A DNA stretch of 64,000 bases from assembly GCA_964556115.1 (NCBI GenBank), contig CAZKVC010000010.1, positions 32,026 through 96,025 of the forward strand. Direction: 5' to 3'. The notes under the pieces are model-generated. The model was not told where the DNA came from. It did no database searches and saw only the letters and a list, made by a program, of their open reading frames with translations. Each line of letters begins with the position of its first letter. Within the stretch, counting starts at the first letter, position 1. The position numbers and the translations under genes were made by a program. The stretch comes from Parvularcula sp964556115 (GTDB taxonomy: Bacteria > Pseudomonadota > Alphaproteobacteria > Caulobacterales > Parvularculaceae). Below are positions 1 to 9,969 of the stretch, in pieces.

Positions 1-143
1 TCAAGACCCTCCGCCGCGCTGCGCAGAAGGCTCTCCTGGCGCGGCCGCGCTTCTTCGGCTTCCTGGGTGATTTCCGCGCTATCCTGCACGGGAATGGCCC
101 AGAAAGCGGCGGCGGCGATGACTGAAGAAAGAAACGACAACAC
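1..143 (-). CDS. Secreted protein of unknown function, N-terminus only (runs off the left edge)
   Basis: A reading frame on the minus strand begins with GTG at 143 and stays open to the window edge (47 codons). An AGGGA ribosome-binding site lies about 7 nt upstream. The N-terminus reads as a signal peptide: a hydrophobic stretch rich in Ala, Ile and Phe, followed by an acidic, Glu/Gln-rich stretch that would be periplasmic. The body of the gene is outside the window, so no family can be named. It is divergent from ada; the 161-bp gap (144-304) must hold both promoters, but I see no convincing boxes there. The start is a prediction. Confidence 0.45.
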   Translation of the reverse strand, partial: MLSFLSSVIAAAAFWAIPVQDSAEITQEAEEARPRQESLLRSAAEGL

Positions 144-304
144 GACAAAGTCCCTGCATTGGTCCCGGTAATGTCCACCTATCGGCTGGTTCGATCAATC
201 CGAAGTGTCGAAGAAGAAAGCTAGTCCGCGCTAAAAGGCCCAAGGTCTGCTGCAACGCCCGGATTGCGGCGCCGGCAGGCCGCGGAATCGGCTAGGATGG
301 CGCT

Positions 305-1342
305 ATGCTTGCGGTGAATGACGACATCCTTTTCCAGGCGCTTATCGACCGCGATCCGCGCTTCGACGGGCGGGCCTATGCCGGGGTGAGGACCACCGGC
401 ATTTTCTGCCGCCTCACCTGCCCGGCGCCAAAGCCGAAACGCCAGAACGTCTCGTTCTTCGAAAATGCGGGCGCGGCGATGGCGGCAGGGTTCAGGGCCT
501 GCAAGAGGTGCAGGCCGCTGAAGGCCGCGGGCAGCGAGCCCCTTGTCGATGATCTTCTCGGCAGGCTCGATGCCGAACCGGGCCGAATCTGGCGAGAGGG
601 TGACCTCAAGGCCCTTGGCTACGACCCTTCGACCGTCAGGCGCGCCTTCCAGCGTCAGTTGGGCTGCACCTTTCTCGGCTTCGCGCGAAGCCAGCGTCTT
701 GGCAGAGCCGCCGCAGGGCTTGGGAAAAGCGCGGTCATCGAAGCGCAATTGGATGCCGGTTTCTCAAGCGCCAGCGGCTTTCGCGCAGCCATGGCGAAGC
801 TCTTGGGCCGTCCGCCCGCTTCCCTGCAGAAGCCAAGCGGCCTTAAGGCCGGGTTCGTCACCACGCCGCTCGGCCCGATGGTACTGGCGGTCCACGGCGG
901 AGACCTGGTCCTGCTCGAATTTATCGACCGCAAGAACATGGCCGGTGCCCTCGCCTTTATCGAGGAGAAGACCGGCGAGGCGATTTCGGTCAGCGACGAC
1001 CCTTCCCTGAGCGCCGCGAAACACGCCGTTGCATCTTATTTCGATGGCGAGACGAAAATGATTGACTTGGCATTTCGGTGGTTTGGGACCGATTTCACGC
1101 AAGACGTCTGGCGCGCCCTTCGCTCAGTCCCGCCCGGCGAGACCCGCAGCTACGCGGAGCTTGCAGCCATGGTTGGGCGGCCGAAGGCCATGCGTGCCGT
1201 GGCCCGTGCCAACGCTTCGAACCACCTTGCGATCGTCGTGCCCTGCCACCGGGTCATCGGAAGCGACGGCAAGCTGATGGGCTATGCCGGGGGCGCGTGG
1301 CGGAAAGCCTGGCTTCTGGAGCATGAGCGGAGCGCCGGTTAA
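305..1342 (+). CDS. ada: Ada-type O6-methylguanine-DNA methyltransferase / transcriptional regulator
   Basis: Repairs O6-methylguanine and methylphosphotriesters by irreversible methyl transfer to its own cysteines, and in the methylated form can activate alkylation-response genes. All three Ada modules are visible in 345 residues: an N-terminal zinc domain with four cysteines C35, C39, C66 and C69; a central AraC-type helix-turn-helix (about 95-175); and a C-terminal methyltransferase domain with the PCHRV active site (C314). The length matches E. coli Ada (354). No alkB or alkA lies beside it, so it stands as a single gene divergent from the cut-off gene on its left. Autoregulation is expected from the family; no Ada box was identified. 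Confidence 0.93.
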   Translation: MLAVNDDILFQALIDRDPRFDGRAYAGVRTTGIFCRLTCPAPKPKRQNVSFFENAGAAMAAGFRACKRCRPLKAAGSEPLVDDLLGRLDAEPGRIWREGDLKALGYDPSTVRRAFQRQLGCTFLGFARSQRLGRAAAGLGKSAVIEAQLDAGFSSASGFRAAMAKLLGRPPASLQKPSGLKAGFVTTPLGPMVLAVHGGDLVLLEFIDRKNMAGALAFIEEKTGEAISVSDDPSLSAAKHAVASYFDGETKMIDLAFRWFGTDFTQDVWRALRSVPPGETRSYAELAAMVGRPKAMRAVARANASNHLAIVVPCHRVIGSDGKLMGYAGGAWRKAWLLEHERSAG

Positions 1343-1382
1343 CCGTTTCGAAAGTTCCGCTAACGAGACCTTTCAAATTTGA

Positions 1383-1388
1383 TATAAT
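1383..1388 (+). promoter_or_regulatory. Possible -10 box upstream of the VPLPA-CTERM gene
   Basis: A perfect TATAAT lies 35 nt before the ATG at 1424, in an AT-rich stretch that stands out from the GC-rich surroundings. No good TTGACA-like -35 box sits 16-18 bp upstream, so the assignment rests on the -10 hexamer and its position. A GGGGAG ribosome-binding site follows at about 1408-1413. Confidence 0.35.
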
Positions 1389-1423
1389 ATCTCGGCAATC
1401 TCAAATAGGGGAGCCGAGCGCTC

Positions 1424-2143
1424 ATGTTCAAACACCTCGTCACCGGCGCCGCCATCGCAGCTGCCGCTTCCGCAACCGCCTTCGCCGCGCCTTACCTTCT
1501 CGAGCAGGAGCAGACGGCGGGCGCAGGCGATTTTGCCGCTATCGGCATCCTGAACAGCTTCGACCTTTCATCGACTTCCGCAGCCGATGCCTACGGCTTC
1601 CAGCGCGACGAACGCTGGAGCTATGACGGCGACGCCTCGGGTCTTCCGGCTGCGGAAAGCGGCAACATTCTTCTCTTCATGACCGAAACCAGCGACGGTC
1701 CGTCGCTCTTCGTTGTCATGGACCAGGCCAATGACGGCACGAGCGGGCAGGCCGACAGCACGTGGAATCTTTCCGGCGACACCACCGCCATTCTGGTGCG
1801 CGACGATGCCAATGGGAACGACAGTTACTCCGGCGACGGCACGAGCTTTGACTTCGATCACCAGTGGAACGCATGCTGCACGGACGGTTTCGTTCTCGGC
1901 TCGCTTGACGGTGCATTCGAACTGATCGGCGGGTTCGATCGCTTGCGGAACATCGACGCCTTCTTCGCCCTCGGCGAGAATGGCCAGCGCCTGGGCCTCA
2001 ATGGCGATGAGGGCTTCCGCGTCCGCATCACCGGCCTTGAAGACAACCTGGCGGAAGTGCCGCTTCCGGCGGCGTTCCCGCTCGGCGCGCTTGGTTTTGC
2101 CGCGCTGACCGGCATGTCGGCCCGCCGCCGTCGCCGTTCGTAA
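1424..2143 (+). CDS. Secreted protein with VPLPA-CTERM-type C-terminal sorting signal
   Basis: The 239-residue protein has an N-terminal signal peptide (about 1-22, cut near AFAAP), a middle region rich in Asp, Gly and Ser with no recognised enzyme motif, and a C-terminus with EVPLPAA, a short hydrophobic helix and an Arg cluster (RRRRRS). That tripartite tail is the layout of PEP-CTERM/VPLPA-CTERM proteins, which in the known families are processed by an exosortase and often linked to surface polysaccharide. The middle has paired cysteines (near 150) and Asp-rich patches that could bind metal. It is monocistronic, with its own -10-like box and terminator. No exosortase gene is in the window. 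The sorting role is inferred from the tail. Confidence 0.7.
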   Translation: MFKHLVTGAAIAAAASATAFAAPYLLEQEQTAGAGDFAAIGILNSFDLSSTSAADAYGFQRDERWSYDGDASGLPAAESGNILLFMTETSDGPSLFVVMDQANDGTSGQADSTWNLSGDTTAILVRDDANGNDSYSGDGTSFDFDHQWNACCTDGFVLGSLDGAFELIGGFDRLRNIDAFFALGENGQRLGLNGDEGFRVRITGLEDNLAEVPLPAAFPLGALGFAALTGMSARRRRRS

Positions 2144-2166
2144 GCTCATTGGTCAAAACAGGTGGG

Positions 2167-2193
2167 AAGCGGCCCTCTAGGGGGCCGCTTTTT
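2167..2193 (+). terminator. Rho-independent terminator of the VPLPA-CTERM gene
   Basis: A 9-bp perfect stem AAGCGGCCC (2167-2175) / GGGCCGCTT (2182-2190) is followed by a short T run on the plus strand. The T run overlaps the stop codon of the convergent ftsK gene (2193-2195), so the two genes share this boundary. On the minus strand no T run follows, so it is oriented for the plus-strand gene. Confidence 0.8.
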
Positions 2194-4577
2194 CATGCGG
2201 CGTCTTCACCGATGAGGATCTCGCGCTTGCCCGCATGGTTGGCGGGCGAGACGATCCCCTCGTCCTCGAGCTTTTCAATGAGGGAGGCTGCACGGTTGTA
2301 GCCGATCTGAAGGCGCCGCTGCAGATAGCTCGTCGATGCCTTGCGGTCGCGGGCGACGATCGCCACCGCCTGGTCAAAAAGGGCGTCCCCGGAAGATGTG
2401 TTCCCGCCAAGATCGAGGCCCAGCTGGCCTGCCGCCGCCCCGTCCTCGTCATCGCCTTCGGTGACTTCCTGAATGTAGTCCGGCTTGCCCTGGCTCTTGA
2501 GGTGATCGACGATCTTCTCGACCTCTCCGTCGGCAACGAAGGCGCCGTGCACACGGGTGATGCGGCCACCCCCGGCCATGTAGAGCATGTCGCCCTGCCC
2601 CAGGAGTTGCTCCGCACCCTGCTCACCGAGAATGGTGCGGGAGTCGATCTTCGAGGTGACCTGGAAGGAAATCCGTGTCGGGAAGTTCGCCTTGATCGTC
2701 CCGGTGATGACATCGACGGAAGGGCGCTGGGTCGCCATGATGAGGTGGATGCCAGCCGCCCGCGCCATCTGCGCAAGACGCTGGACCATGGCCTCGATAT
2801 CCTTGCCCGCGACCATCATCAGGTCCGCGACTTCGTCGATCACGACGACGATGTAGGGCATCTTCTCTTCGTCGAGGATCTCCTCCTCATAGACAGGTTC
2901 GCCGGTCTCGCCGTCGTAGCCGGCATGGACCTTGCGGGTCAGCGGTTCGCCCGCGGCGTTCGCGGCACTGACCTTTTCGTTGAAGCCGGTGATGTTCCGC
3001 ACGCCAACCTTGGACATCCGGCGGTAGCGCTCCTCCATCTCCCGGACGGTCCATTTGAGCGCGACCACGGCCTTGCGCGGGTCGGTAACCACCGGCGCGA
3101 GAAGATGCGGTATGCCTTCATAGACCGAAAGCTCGAGCATCTTCGGATCGACCATGATCATCTTGCACTCTTCAGGAGGCAGACGATAGAGCAGCGAGAG
3201 GATCATCGTGTTGATCCCCACCGACTTACCGGAGCCGGTGGTACCCGCAATCAGGAGGTGGGGCATCTTGGCAAGGTCGGCATATTGCGCCTCGCCGCCG
3301 ATATCCTTGCCGAGGGCGAGGGTGAGGCCCTTGCGGGTCTCGAAACGCTCGGTGCTGAGCATCTCGCGGAAATAGACCATCTCCCGGTCATCATTGGGAA
3401 GCTCGATACCGATGGCATTCCGCCCCGGCACGACGGCGACCCGGCAGGCGACGGCGGACATCGAGCGGGCTATGTCGTCGGCGAGCCCGATGACCCGCGA
3501 GGACTTCACCCCGGCGGCAGGCTCGAGCTCGTAGAGCGTGACCACGGGGCCGGGGCGGACGGCGATGATCTCCCCGCCAATCTTGAAGTCCGAGAGCACG
3601 CGCTCGAGCATCCGGGCGCGTTCTTCGAGGTCGGCGTCCGCCAGGATCTTGCGGTCCTTGGCCGAGGGCGCCTTGAGAAGCTGGACGCCCGGGAATTCGT
3701 AGGCGTCGCCGGGCTGGCGCACGCGCAGCCGCTTCTTCGGCGGAACCTTGCGCACCTCGCGCTTGACCCGCGGCTGGACGGGGATGGTTTTCTCAGGCGC
3801 GGCGGGACTTTCGGCAGGTGGCGCTTCGGCGGGAGCTTCTTCTTCCGGCAAGGCCTCTTCCGCGACGGGTTCGTTGGCGGCGGCAGGCTCTTCGGTCGCC
3901 AGAGCGGCAGTCTCCGGCCGGGGCCAGCGCCGGGCGATCTCGTCGGTCAGTGTCTCATAGGAGAAGACGACCGCATCCCAGGCGGCGATCGCATGAAGGG
4001 GCCTCACACCTCCGGCGAAAGCCAGAAGAACCACCGCGCCGAGGGTTGCGAGGCCAGCGCCGAGCATGCGGGGGAACGGTAGCCAGACGGCCCGGAGAAG
4101 CTCGGCGATGGCGCCGAGCGTACCGTCGCCGGCCAGCCCGCCGAGCCCGACGATGAACGGCCAGTCGAGCGGTCGCGCCCAGGCGGCCATGGAGGCGGCG
4201 GAAAGAGCCCCGCCAGCGATCAATGCACCGGCCTTCAGATAGGCGGAAAGGTGCGTCCTCGGATTGGTCCCGTAGAGGATCGCGTCCACCCCCCAGAGGA
4301 GAAGCACGAGCAGCACCGGCACTGCCGCACCGCCGAGCGATTGCAGGAGCACATCGGAAAGAGCCGCGCCAAGGCCCCCGCCCACATTGTGGATCGCTTC
4401 GCGCGGGGTGGCGGTCGAGAGGCTGGGGTCGGAAACATCGAAGCTGGCGATCGAGAGGATGCTGAAGACCGCGAACAGGACCAGCGATGCGCCGCCCACG
4501 CGCGACACGAGCCGCCTGATGGCAAGGCGCAGCTGTTCCTTCGGGTCGGGTTTGCGGCTGGTCTTGCGGCGCGGCAC
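2193..4577 (-). CDS. ftsK: DNA translocase FtsK
   Basis: Septal, membrane-anchored ATPase that pumps the chromosome terminus during division and activates XerCD dimer resolution. In 794 residues: hydrophobic membrane segments at about 28-45, 80-100, 115-133, 140-165 and 173-192; a Pro/Ala/Glu-rich linker (about 218-285); a RecA-like motor with Walker A GTTGSGKS (445-452), a VVVIDEVADL Walker B and an LIMATQRPS sensor block; and a C-terminal winged-helix gamma domain (about 725-790) that reads KOPS sequences. The start is GTG with a GAGGGA ribosome-binding site 8 nt upstream. The linker is much shorter than in E. coli (1329 aa), as usual in alphaproteobacteria. Whether this is the division-essential FtsK or a second paralogue cannot be told from the window. 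Confidence 0.95.
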   Translation of the reverse strand: MPRRKTSRKPDPKEQLRLAIRRLVSRVGGASLVLFAVFSILSIASFDVSDPSLSTATPREAIHNVGGGLGAALSDVLLQSLGGAAVPVLLVLLLWGVDAILYGTNPRTHLSAYLKAGALIAGGALSAASMAAWARPLDWPFIVGLGGLAGDGTLGAIAELLRAVWLPFPRMLGAGLATLGAVVLLAFAGGVRPLHAIAAWDAVVFSYETLTDEIARRWPRPETAALATEEPAAANEPVAEEALPEEEAPAEAPPAESPAAPEKTIPVQPRVKREVRKVPPKKRLRVRQPGDAYEFPGVQLLKAPSAKDRKILADADLEERARMLERVLSDFKIGGEIIAVRPGPVVTLYELEPAAGVKSSRVIGLADDIARSMSAVACRVAVVPGRNAIGIELPNDDREMVYFREMLSTERFETRKGLTLALGKDIGGEAQYADLAKMPHLLIAGTTGSGKSVGINTMILSLLYRLPPEECKMIMVDPKMLELSVYEGIPHLLAPVVTDPRKAVVALKWTVREMEERYRRMSKVGVRNITGFNEKVSAANAAGEPLTRKVHAGYDGETGEPVYEEEILDEEKMPYIVVVIDEVADLMMVAGKDIEAMVQRLAQMARAAGIHLIMATQRPSVDVITGTIKANFPTRISFQVTSKIDSRTILGEQGAEQLLGQGDMLYMAGGGRITRVHGAFVADGEVEKIVDHLKSQGKPDYIQEVTEGDDEDGAAAGQLGLDLGGNTSSGDALFDQAVAIVARDRKASTSYLQRRLQIGYNRAASLIEKLEDEGIVSPANHAGKREILIGEDAA

Positions 4578-4643
4578 GGCGCGGGTCCCTCATCTCGGTC
4601 GTGGACCGAAAGAAGCGCCACCACGGTTAAGCCTCCTTTAAGC

Positions 4644-4832
4644 TTAGGAGCCATCGCCGCGGCGCTGTGCAGCCCTTGCCAGTAGCGCGGCGATCAGAAG
4701 CATCGGCAGCGATGCCCAAAGACCGAGCTGGGAGGGCGGGACGACCTCTCCGAAAAGGCCGAGTGCGATGACCCCGAGCTGCGCGCAAATCGCAAGCGCT
4801 ATGACGGACTTTTCGGTGGCGGAAAGTTTCAT
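4644..4832 (-). CDS. Small two-helix membrane protein, unknown function
   Basis: A 62-residue protein starting MKLSATEKSVI. It has two hydrophobic segments (about 8-27 and 35-52) joined by a short loop (GEVVPPSQ) and a basic C-terminus (RAAQRRGDGS), suggesting two membrane passes. The start at 4832 is chosen because AGGAGCC lies 6 nt upstream; an in-frame upstream start (4880) lacks this and would add a charged, unlikely N-terminus. It lies 66 nt upstream of ftsK on the same strand and could be cotranscribed with it. I do not recognise the family. Confidence 0.6.
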   Translation of the reverse strand: MKLSATEKSVIALAICAQLGVIALGLFGEVVPPSQLGLWASLPMLLIAALLARAAQRRGDGS

Positions 4833-4951
4833 GTTCAGGGCTCCTGGCTCTGCTTCGCGAACAATCAGTCGCACGGGCAAAAGAAGTCTTACGCAAGCCG
4901 GGACGCTCCGTCCGCTTGGCAGAGGGTAGGCCGACCGCCTATGGCAGCCCC

Positions 4952-6202
4952 ATGAGCGATCTTTACGACGTAGCCATTGTTGGCGCGGGCCTGACCGGGC
5001 GGCTGATGGCCGCCGCTCTCGACCATTGCGGTTTCTCCGTGGCTCTCATCGATCGGGCCAAGGAAAAGGCTGAAGTCACCGACGGGCGGACGACAGCGAT
5101 CGCCTTCGCAGGGGCCCGGCTCTACCAGCGGCTCGGGCTCTGGGAGGCCGTCGAGCCTCTGGCCGAACCGATCACGGACATCCTGGTTTCAAACGGGGAG
5201 CCATCGGGCCGCTTCGAACAAGGCGGCCTGACAGGCGGGCAGCTCCATTTCCCCTCCTCTCTTCTTGGCGGCGAAGAGGCGCCCGAAGGCGTGGCTGCGC
5301 TGGGCTATATTGTCGAGAACCGCGACCTTCTCCGGACCAGCCTCGAGCATCTGAAGCAGGGGGGAGTCGACCTGCGCTTCGAAACCTCACTGGACGCCTA
5401 TGAAGCCTCTCCGCAGTCGGGGGCTGGTCGGCTCGAGCTCTCGGACGGCTCGAACATCGAAACCAGGCTTCTCGTGGCAAGCGACGGACGCGGCTCCCCC
5501 CTTCGGGCGGCGCAGGGCCTTCAGGTCCTCAACTGGCGCTACCGGCAGACCGCGATCACCTTCAACATCGCCCATGAGTTGCCCCATCACGGGGTCGCGC
5601 ACGAAATCTTCTACCCGGACGGCCCCTTCGCCATCCTGCCGATGCGGGACAATCACGCCTCCATCGTCTGGACCGAGCGGGAGGGGCGCGCCGCGAGCTT
5701 CCTTGCGATGAGCGACGACGCGCTGATCGGGGCAGCACGGGAGAGGATCGGCGATCACCTGGGTGATTTCTCCCTCGCAACGAAGCCGCAGAGCTTCCCG
5801 CTTTCCTTCCTCTACGCACCGAAGCTGACAGCGGAGCGCTTCGTCCTCGCAGGCGACGCGGCCCACGGCATCCATCCGATTGCCGGGCAAGGGTTCAATC
5901 TCGGGATCAAGGACGTGGCCGTCCTGGCCCATGTTCTCAGCGAAGCGCGAGACACGGGCCTCGATATCGGTCATGGCAGCGTTCTTCAGGACTATGACCG
6001 ATGGCGGCGCTTCGACAGCGCGGCGCTCTGCTTCGGCACCGATGCCCTGAACCGTCTCTTCTCGAACAGCTTCGGCCCGCTCCAGCATTTGCGTGGCCTC
6101 GGTCTCGGTCTCGTTCAGCAGTCGAACCCGGTCCGCCGCTTTTTCATGCGCGTCTCGGGCGCCGATCTCGGACAGCTGCCCGCTTTGATGCAGCCGCTCT
6201 AA
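4952..6202 (+). CDS. FAD-dependent ubiquinone biosynthesis hydroxylase (UbiH/UbiF/COQ6 family)
   Basis: Flavoprotein monooxygenase expected to hydroxylate the aromatic ring of a ubiquinone precursor at the inner membrane. The 416-residue protein has an N-terminal Rossmann FAD motif (VAIVGAGLTG, about 6-15), a DGR block in the middle (ASDGRGS), and the C-terminal FAD-ribityl motif LAGDAAHGIHPIAGQGFN typical of UbiH/VisC/COQ6. Which ring position it hydroxylates (C1, C5 or C6) cannot be read from sequence. The ATG at 4952 is chosen over an upstream TTG (4916) because it sits directly before the Rossmann strand. The stop overlaps that of cutA on the other strand by 4 nt. It is divergent from the small membrane protein/ftsK pair. 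Confidence 0.88.
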   Translation: MSDLYDVAIVGAGLTGRLMAAALDHCGFSVALIDRAKEKAEVTDGRTTAIAFAGARLYQRLGLWEAVEPLAEPITDILVSNGEPSGRFEQGGLTGGQLHFPSSLLGGEEAPEGVAALGYIVENRDLLRTSLEHLKQGGVDLRFETSLDAYEASPQSGAGRLELSDGSNIETRLLVASDGRGSPLRAAQGLQVLNWRYRQTAITFNIAHELPHHGVAHEIFYPDGPFAILPMRDNHASIVWTEREGRAASFLAMSDDALIGAARERIGDHLGDFSLATKPQSFPLSFLYAPKLTAERFVLAGDAAHGIHPIAGQGFNLGIKDVAVLAHVLSEARDTGLDIGHGSVLQDYDRWRRFDSAALCFGTDALNRLFSNSFGPLQHLRGLGLGLVQQSNPVRRFFMRVSGADLGQLPALMQPL

Positions 6203-6516
6203 TTGCCTACCGTCTCGGTGTTCACCCACGCCGCATAGCTCGGCGATGCGCCCGCTGCATCGAAGACCAGAAGCTCGGGTTCATCATAGGGATGGATGTC
6301 CGTGATCTTCTGCAGGAGGGCTCCGATACGGGCTTTGTCGGTCTTGATGTCGAGCCGGAATTCCTCGCCGTCCTCGATGGCGCCTTCCCAGCGGTAGACG
6401 CTGCGGCAGGGGACGATCTGGACGCAGGCGGCGAGCCGTTCCTCGATCAGGACCTCCGCGGCGTTCCGTGCATCCGCCTCGGTTTCGAAGGTTGTCATCA
6501 CCAATGCGATCGTCAT
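6199..6516 (-). CDS. cutA: CutA divalent-cation tolerance protein
   Basis: A 105-residue trimeric cytosolic protein of the CutA family, linked to copper and other divalent-cation tolerance although its biochemical role is unsettled. Family landmarks: the opening MTIALVMTTFETEADA, the conserved RLAACVQIVPCRSVYRWEG block with two cysteines, and the C-terminal HPYDEPELL signature. The length is typical (about 105-110). Start at 6516 is supported by GGAGG just upstream. The gene is divergent from grpE (78 bp apart) and convergent with the ubiquinone hydroxylase. Confidence 0.93.
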   Translation of the reverse strand: MTIALVMTTFETEADARNAAEVLIEERLAACVQIVPCRSVYRWEGAIEDGEEFRLDIKTDKARIGALLQKITDIHPYDEPELLVFDAAGASPSYAAWVNTETVGN

Positions 6517-6594
6517 CCCGCCTCCGCTTGAACCTTTGCCTTCGCGGACGTACATGCCGCGCTCTTCCGAACCCATCAGACGAACGGACGCCCC

Positions 6595-7239
6595 ATGAGC
6601 GATAGCAACGCCCCTGACAGATCCTCGCCGAAAAACGACGCTGCCGAGGACAGCTCCGAGGTGCAAGAGGCGCAAGCCGAAATGGAGATCCCCGATCACC
6701 TGACCGACGCGGCGCTGGACGGCGGCAAGATCAAGGAACTGGCCGAAGCTCGGATCGCCGAACTCGAAGCGCAGGTGGAAGCGGAGAAGGAGCGCGCTCT
6801 CCGTTTCGCCGCGGAACTCGACAACACCCGCCGCCGGGCCGAGCGCGAGAAGAGCGAGACCGCCCGCTTCGCAATTACCGGTTTTGCGCGGGATCTTCTG
6901 TCGGTTGCCGACAATTTTGCCCGCGCGCTGGAGCTTGCTCCCGACGACCCGGCCCAGATGAGCCCCGAGGGCTTTCGTGGCCTTCTCAACGGCATGCGGA
7001 TGACGGAGAAGGAACTCATCACCGTCTTCGAGCGCAACGGCATCCAGCGGATCAGCCCGGCCGGTGAGAAGTTCGACCCCAACATCCACCAGGCGATCGC
7101 CCAGGTGCCCGGCAATGGCGAGCCCAAGGACCATGTGGTCGATGTGGCCGCCCCGGGTTTTGTCATCGGCGACCGGGTGATCCGAGCGGCGATGGTCACC
7201 GTGTCGACTGGCGCCGGCGCGACCTCTTCGGAGGGCTGA
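6595..7239 (+). CDS. grpE: GrpE nucleotide exchange factor
   Basis: Cochaperone that releases ADP from DnaK; works as a cytosolic dimer. The 214-residue protein has an acidic disordered N-terminus (about 1-50), a long coiled coil (about 50-110, with heptads in KELAEARIAELEAQVEAEKER), and the C-terminal beta domain (NGIQRISPAGEKFDPNIHQAI). It lies directly upstream of dnaK in the same direction with a 315-bp gap. In many alphaproteobacteria grpE follows hrcA; here hrcA is about 6 kb away on the other strand. A CTTGAA hexamer lies 63 nt upstream (6527-6532) but no matching -10 makes it a safe heat-shock promoter. Confidence 0.96.
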   Translation: MSDSNAPDRSSPKNDAAEDSSEVQEAQAEMEIPDHLTDAALDGGKIKELAEARIAELEAQVEAEKERALRFAAELDNTRRRAEREKSETARFAITGFARDLLSVADNFARALELAPDDPAQMSPEGFRGLLNGMRMTEKELITVFERNGIQRISPAGEKFDPNIHQAIAQVPGNGEPKDHVVDVAAPGFVIGDRVIRAAMVTVSTGAGATSSEG

Positions 7240-7554
7240 GCCTCCCCCGGGAAAGTCTGCCGCCGGGGCCGCGCCTTGCGCTGTCCCGGAAGACCCAAGG
7301 GTCAGTTCCGTGGATCGGAGGAGGCTTGAAGGCGTCGGCTTCCCGGCCCTCGGTGAAGACAACACTGAAAAGTTTTCTTCACAGCGTCCCCGGGGGCGTT
7401 GCATCCCGGGAGCTCCTTACCCACATCCGCTTCGCAACCGGGTCCTTCCGAGGGCCCAAACCATCATGAACGACGAGTCGAACAAGGGGTTTCGACGTCC
7501 GGGAGCCTCGGCAGGGCCCGGCAAGGAAACCCGCTAGAAGGAGACTGAACGACT
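7240..7554 (+). other. 315-bp grpE-dnaK intergenic region, likely dnaK promoter and leader
   Basis: No credible gene lies here. The stretch is GC-rich with several short palindromes (CCCGGG at 7389-7394 and 7405-7410). A CTTGAA (7325-7330) resembles the -35 of an RpoH promoter, but I find no clear CCTAT-type -10. The dnaK ribosome-binding site AGAAGGAG is at 7536-7543. A CTCCTT at 7413-7418 is complementary to its AAGGAG core and could in principle mask it in a long leader. No CIRCE element (TTAGCACTC-N9-GAGTGCTAA) is present. Confidence 0.4.
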
Positions 7555-9477
<1,923 letters not shown>

Positions 9478-9488
9478 GACCGGGAACG

Positions 9489-9514
9489 GGGGCGCGGCGC
9501 CAATGCCGCGCCCC
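9489..9514 (+). terminator. Strong hairpin after dnaK (terminator or attenuator)
   Basis: A perfect 10-bp GC-rich stem GGGGCGCGGC (9489-9498) / GCCGCGCCCC (9505-9514) with a 6-nt loop sits 11 nt after the dnaK stop. Only TGTCTC follows, so the T run is poor. It could stop part of the transcripts, protect the dnaK mRNA 3' end, or both, giving more DnaK than DnaJ. Confidence 0.55.
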
Positions 9515-9540
9515 TGTCTCATCATTTGAGGTCGCGTTCG

Positions 9541-9969
9541 ATGCAACGATCCGTTCCGGCTGCGCTTGGCGTGGTTCTTCTTGGCCTGGCGTCGGCGCTG
9601 GCCAGCGAACCGTCGTCTTCTGGCGCGCCTCCCGGGTACGCCCTTCAAGGGGAATGGCTGATCGACCTCAGGCCAACGCCCGCCGACGGGCCTTATTCTC
9701 AAACCATGGTTCCGGCTCGGGATGAGCAGGGCGAATGGGGCGGAAGCTTCTACGGCACCCCGTTGGCGAACGTGACCATCAACACCGACTGGGGGGAGCC
9801 GCGCATCGCGTTCACCACCCAGGACCAGACAACGCTCTATGTGCATTCGGCCAGGCTGAGCACGCAAGGCCGCGAAGTTCCTGAAGGGCGTACGCACGCC
9901 CTCGGACGCGGCTTTCTCGCCATGTGGACGGCCGAGCGCCAAGGGGCAGTGGGCAGCGACCAACCATGA
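9541..9969 (+). CDS. Small secreted protein of unknown function between dnaK and dnaJ
   Basis: A 142-residue protein with a signal peptide (about 1-21, ending LASALASEP). The mature part is rich in Trp, Gly and aromatic residues (GEWLIDLRP, GEWGGSFYGTPL, WGEPRIAFTTQD, THALGRGFLAMWTAER), suggesting a small beta-barrel or beta-sandwich. I recall proteins of this look as uncharacterised in Proteobacteria and cannot name a function. The ATG at 9541 has GAGG about 9 nt upstream; an in-frame TTG at 9526 is less likely. Its stop overlaps the dnaJ start as ATGA, so dnaJ translation is probably coupled to this gene. An exported protein inside a cytosolic chaperone operon is odd. Confidence 0.75.
   Translation: MQRSVPAALGVVLLGLASALASEPSSSGAPPGYALQGEWLIDLRPTPADGPYSQTMVPARDEQGEWGGSFYGTPLANVTINTDWGEPRIAFTTQDQTTLYVHSARLSTQGREVPEGRTHALGRGFLAMWTAERQGAVGSDQP

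Noticed and set aside
180..210. tRNA T-arm-like GGTTCGATCAATCC
   Set aside because: The T-loop size is wrong and there is no anticodon or acceptor stem around it.
2235..4082. Long open reading frame antisense to ftsK
   Set aside because: High-GC codon bias leaves the opposite strand open. The translation is His/Asp/Arg/Gly-rich with no domain; ftsK is certain.
6527..6532. CTTGAA upstream of grpE as RpoH promoter
   Set aside because: No CCTAT-type -10 at the correct distance; too common a hexamer to call.
7310..7537. 75-codon frame in the dnaK leader
   Set aside because: GTG start, no ribosome-binding site, Arg/Pro-rich product; more likely leader sequence.
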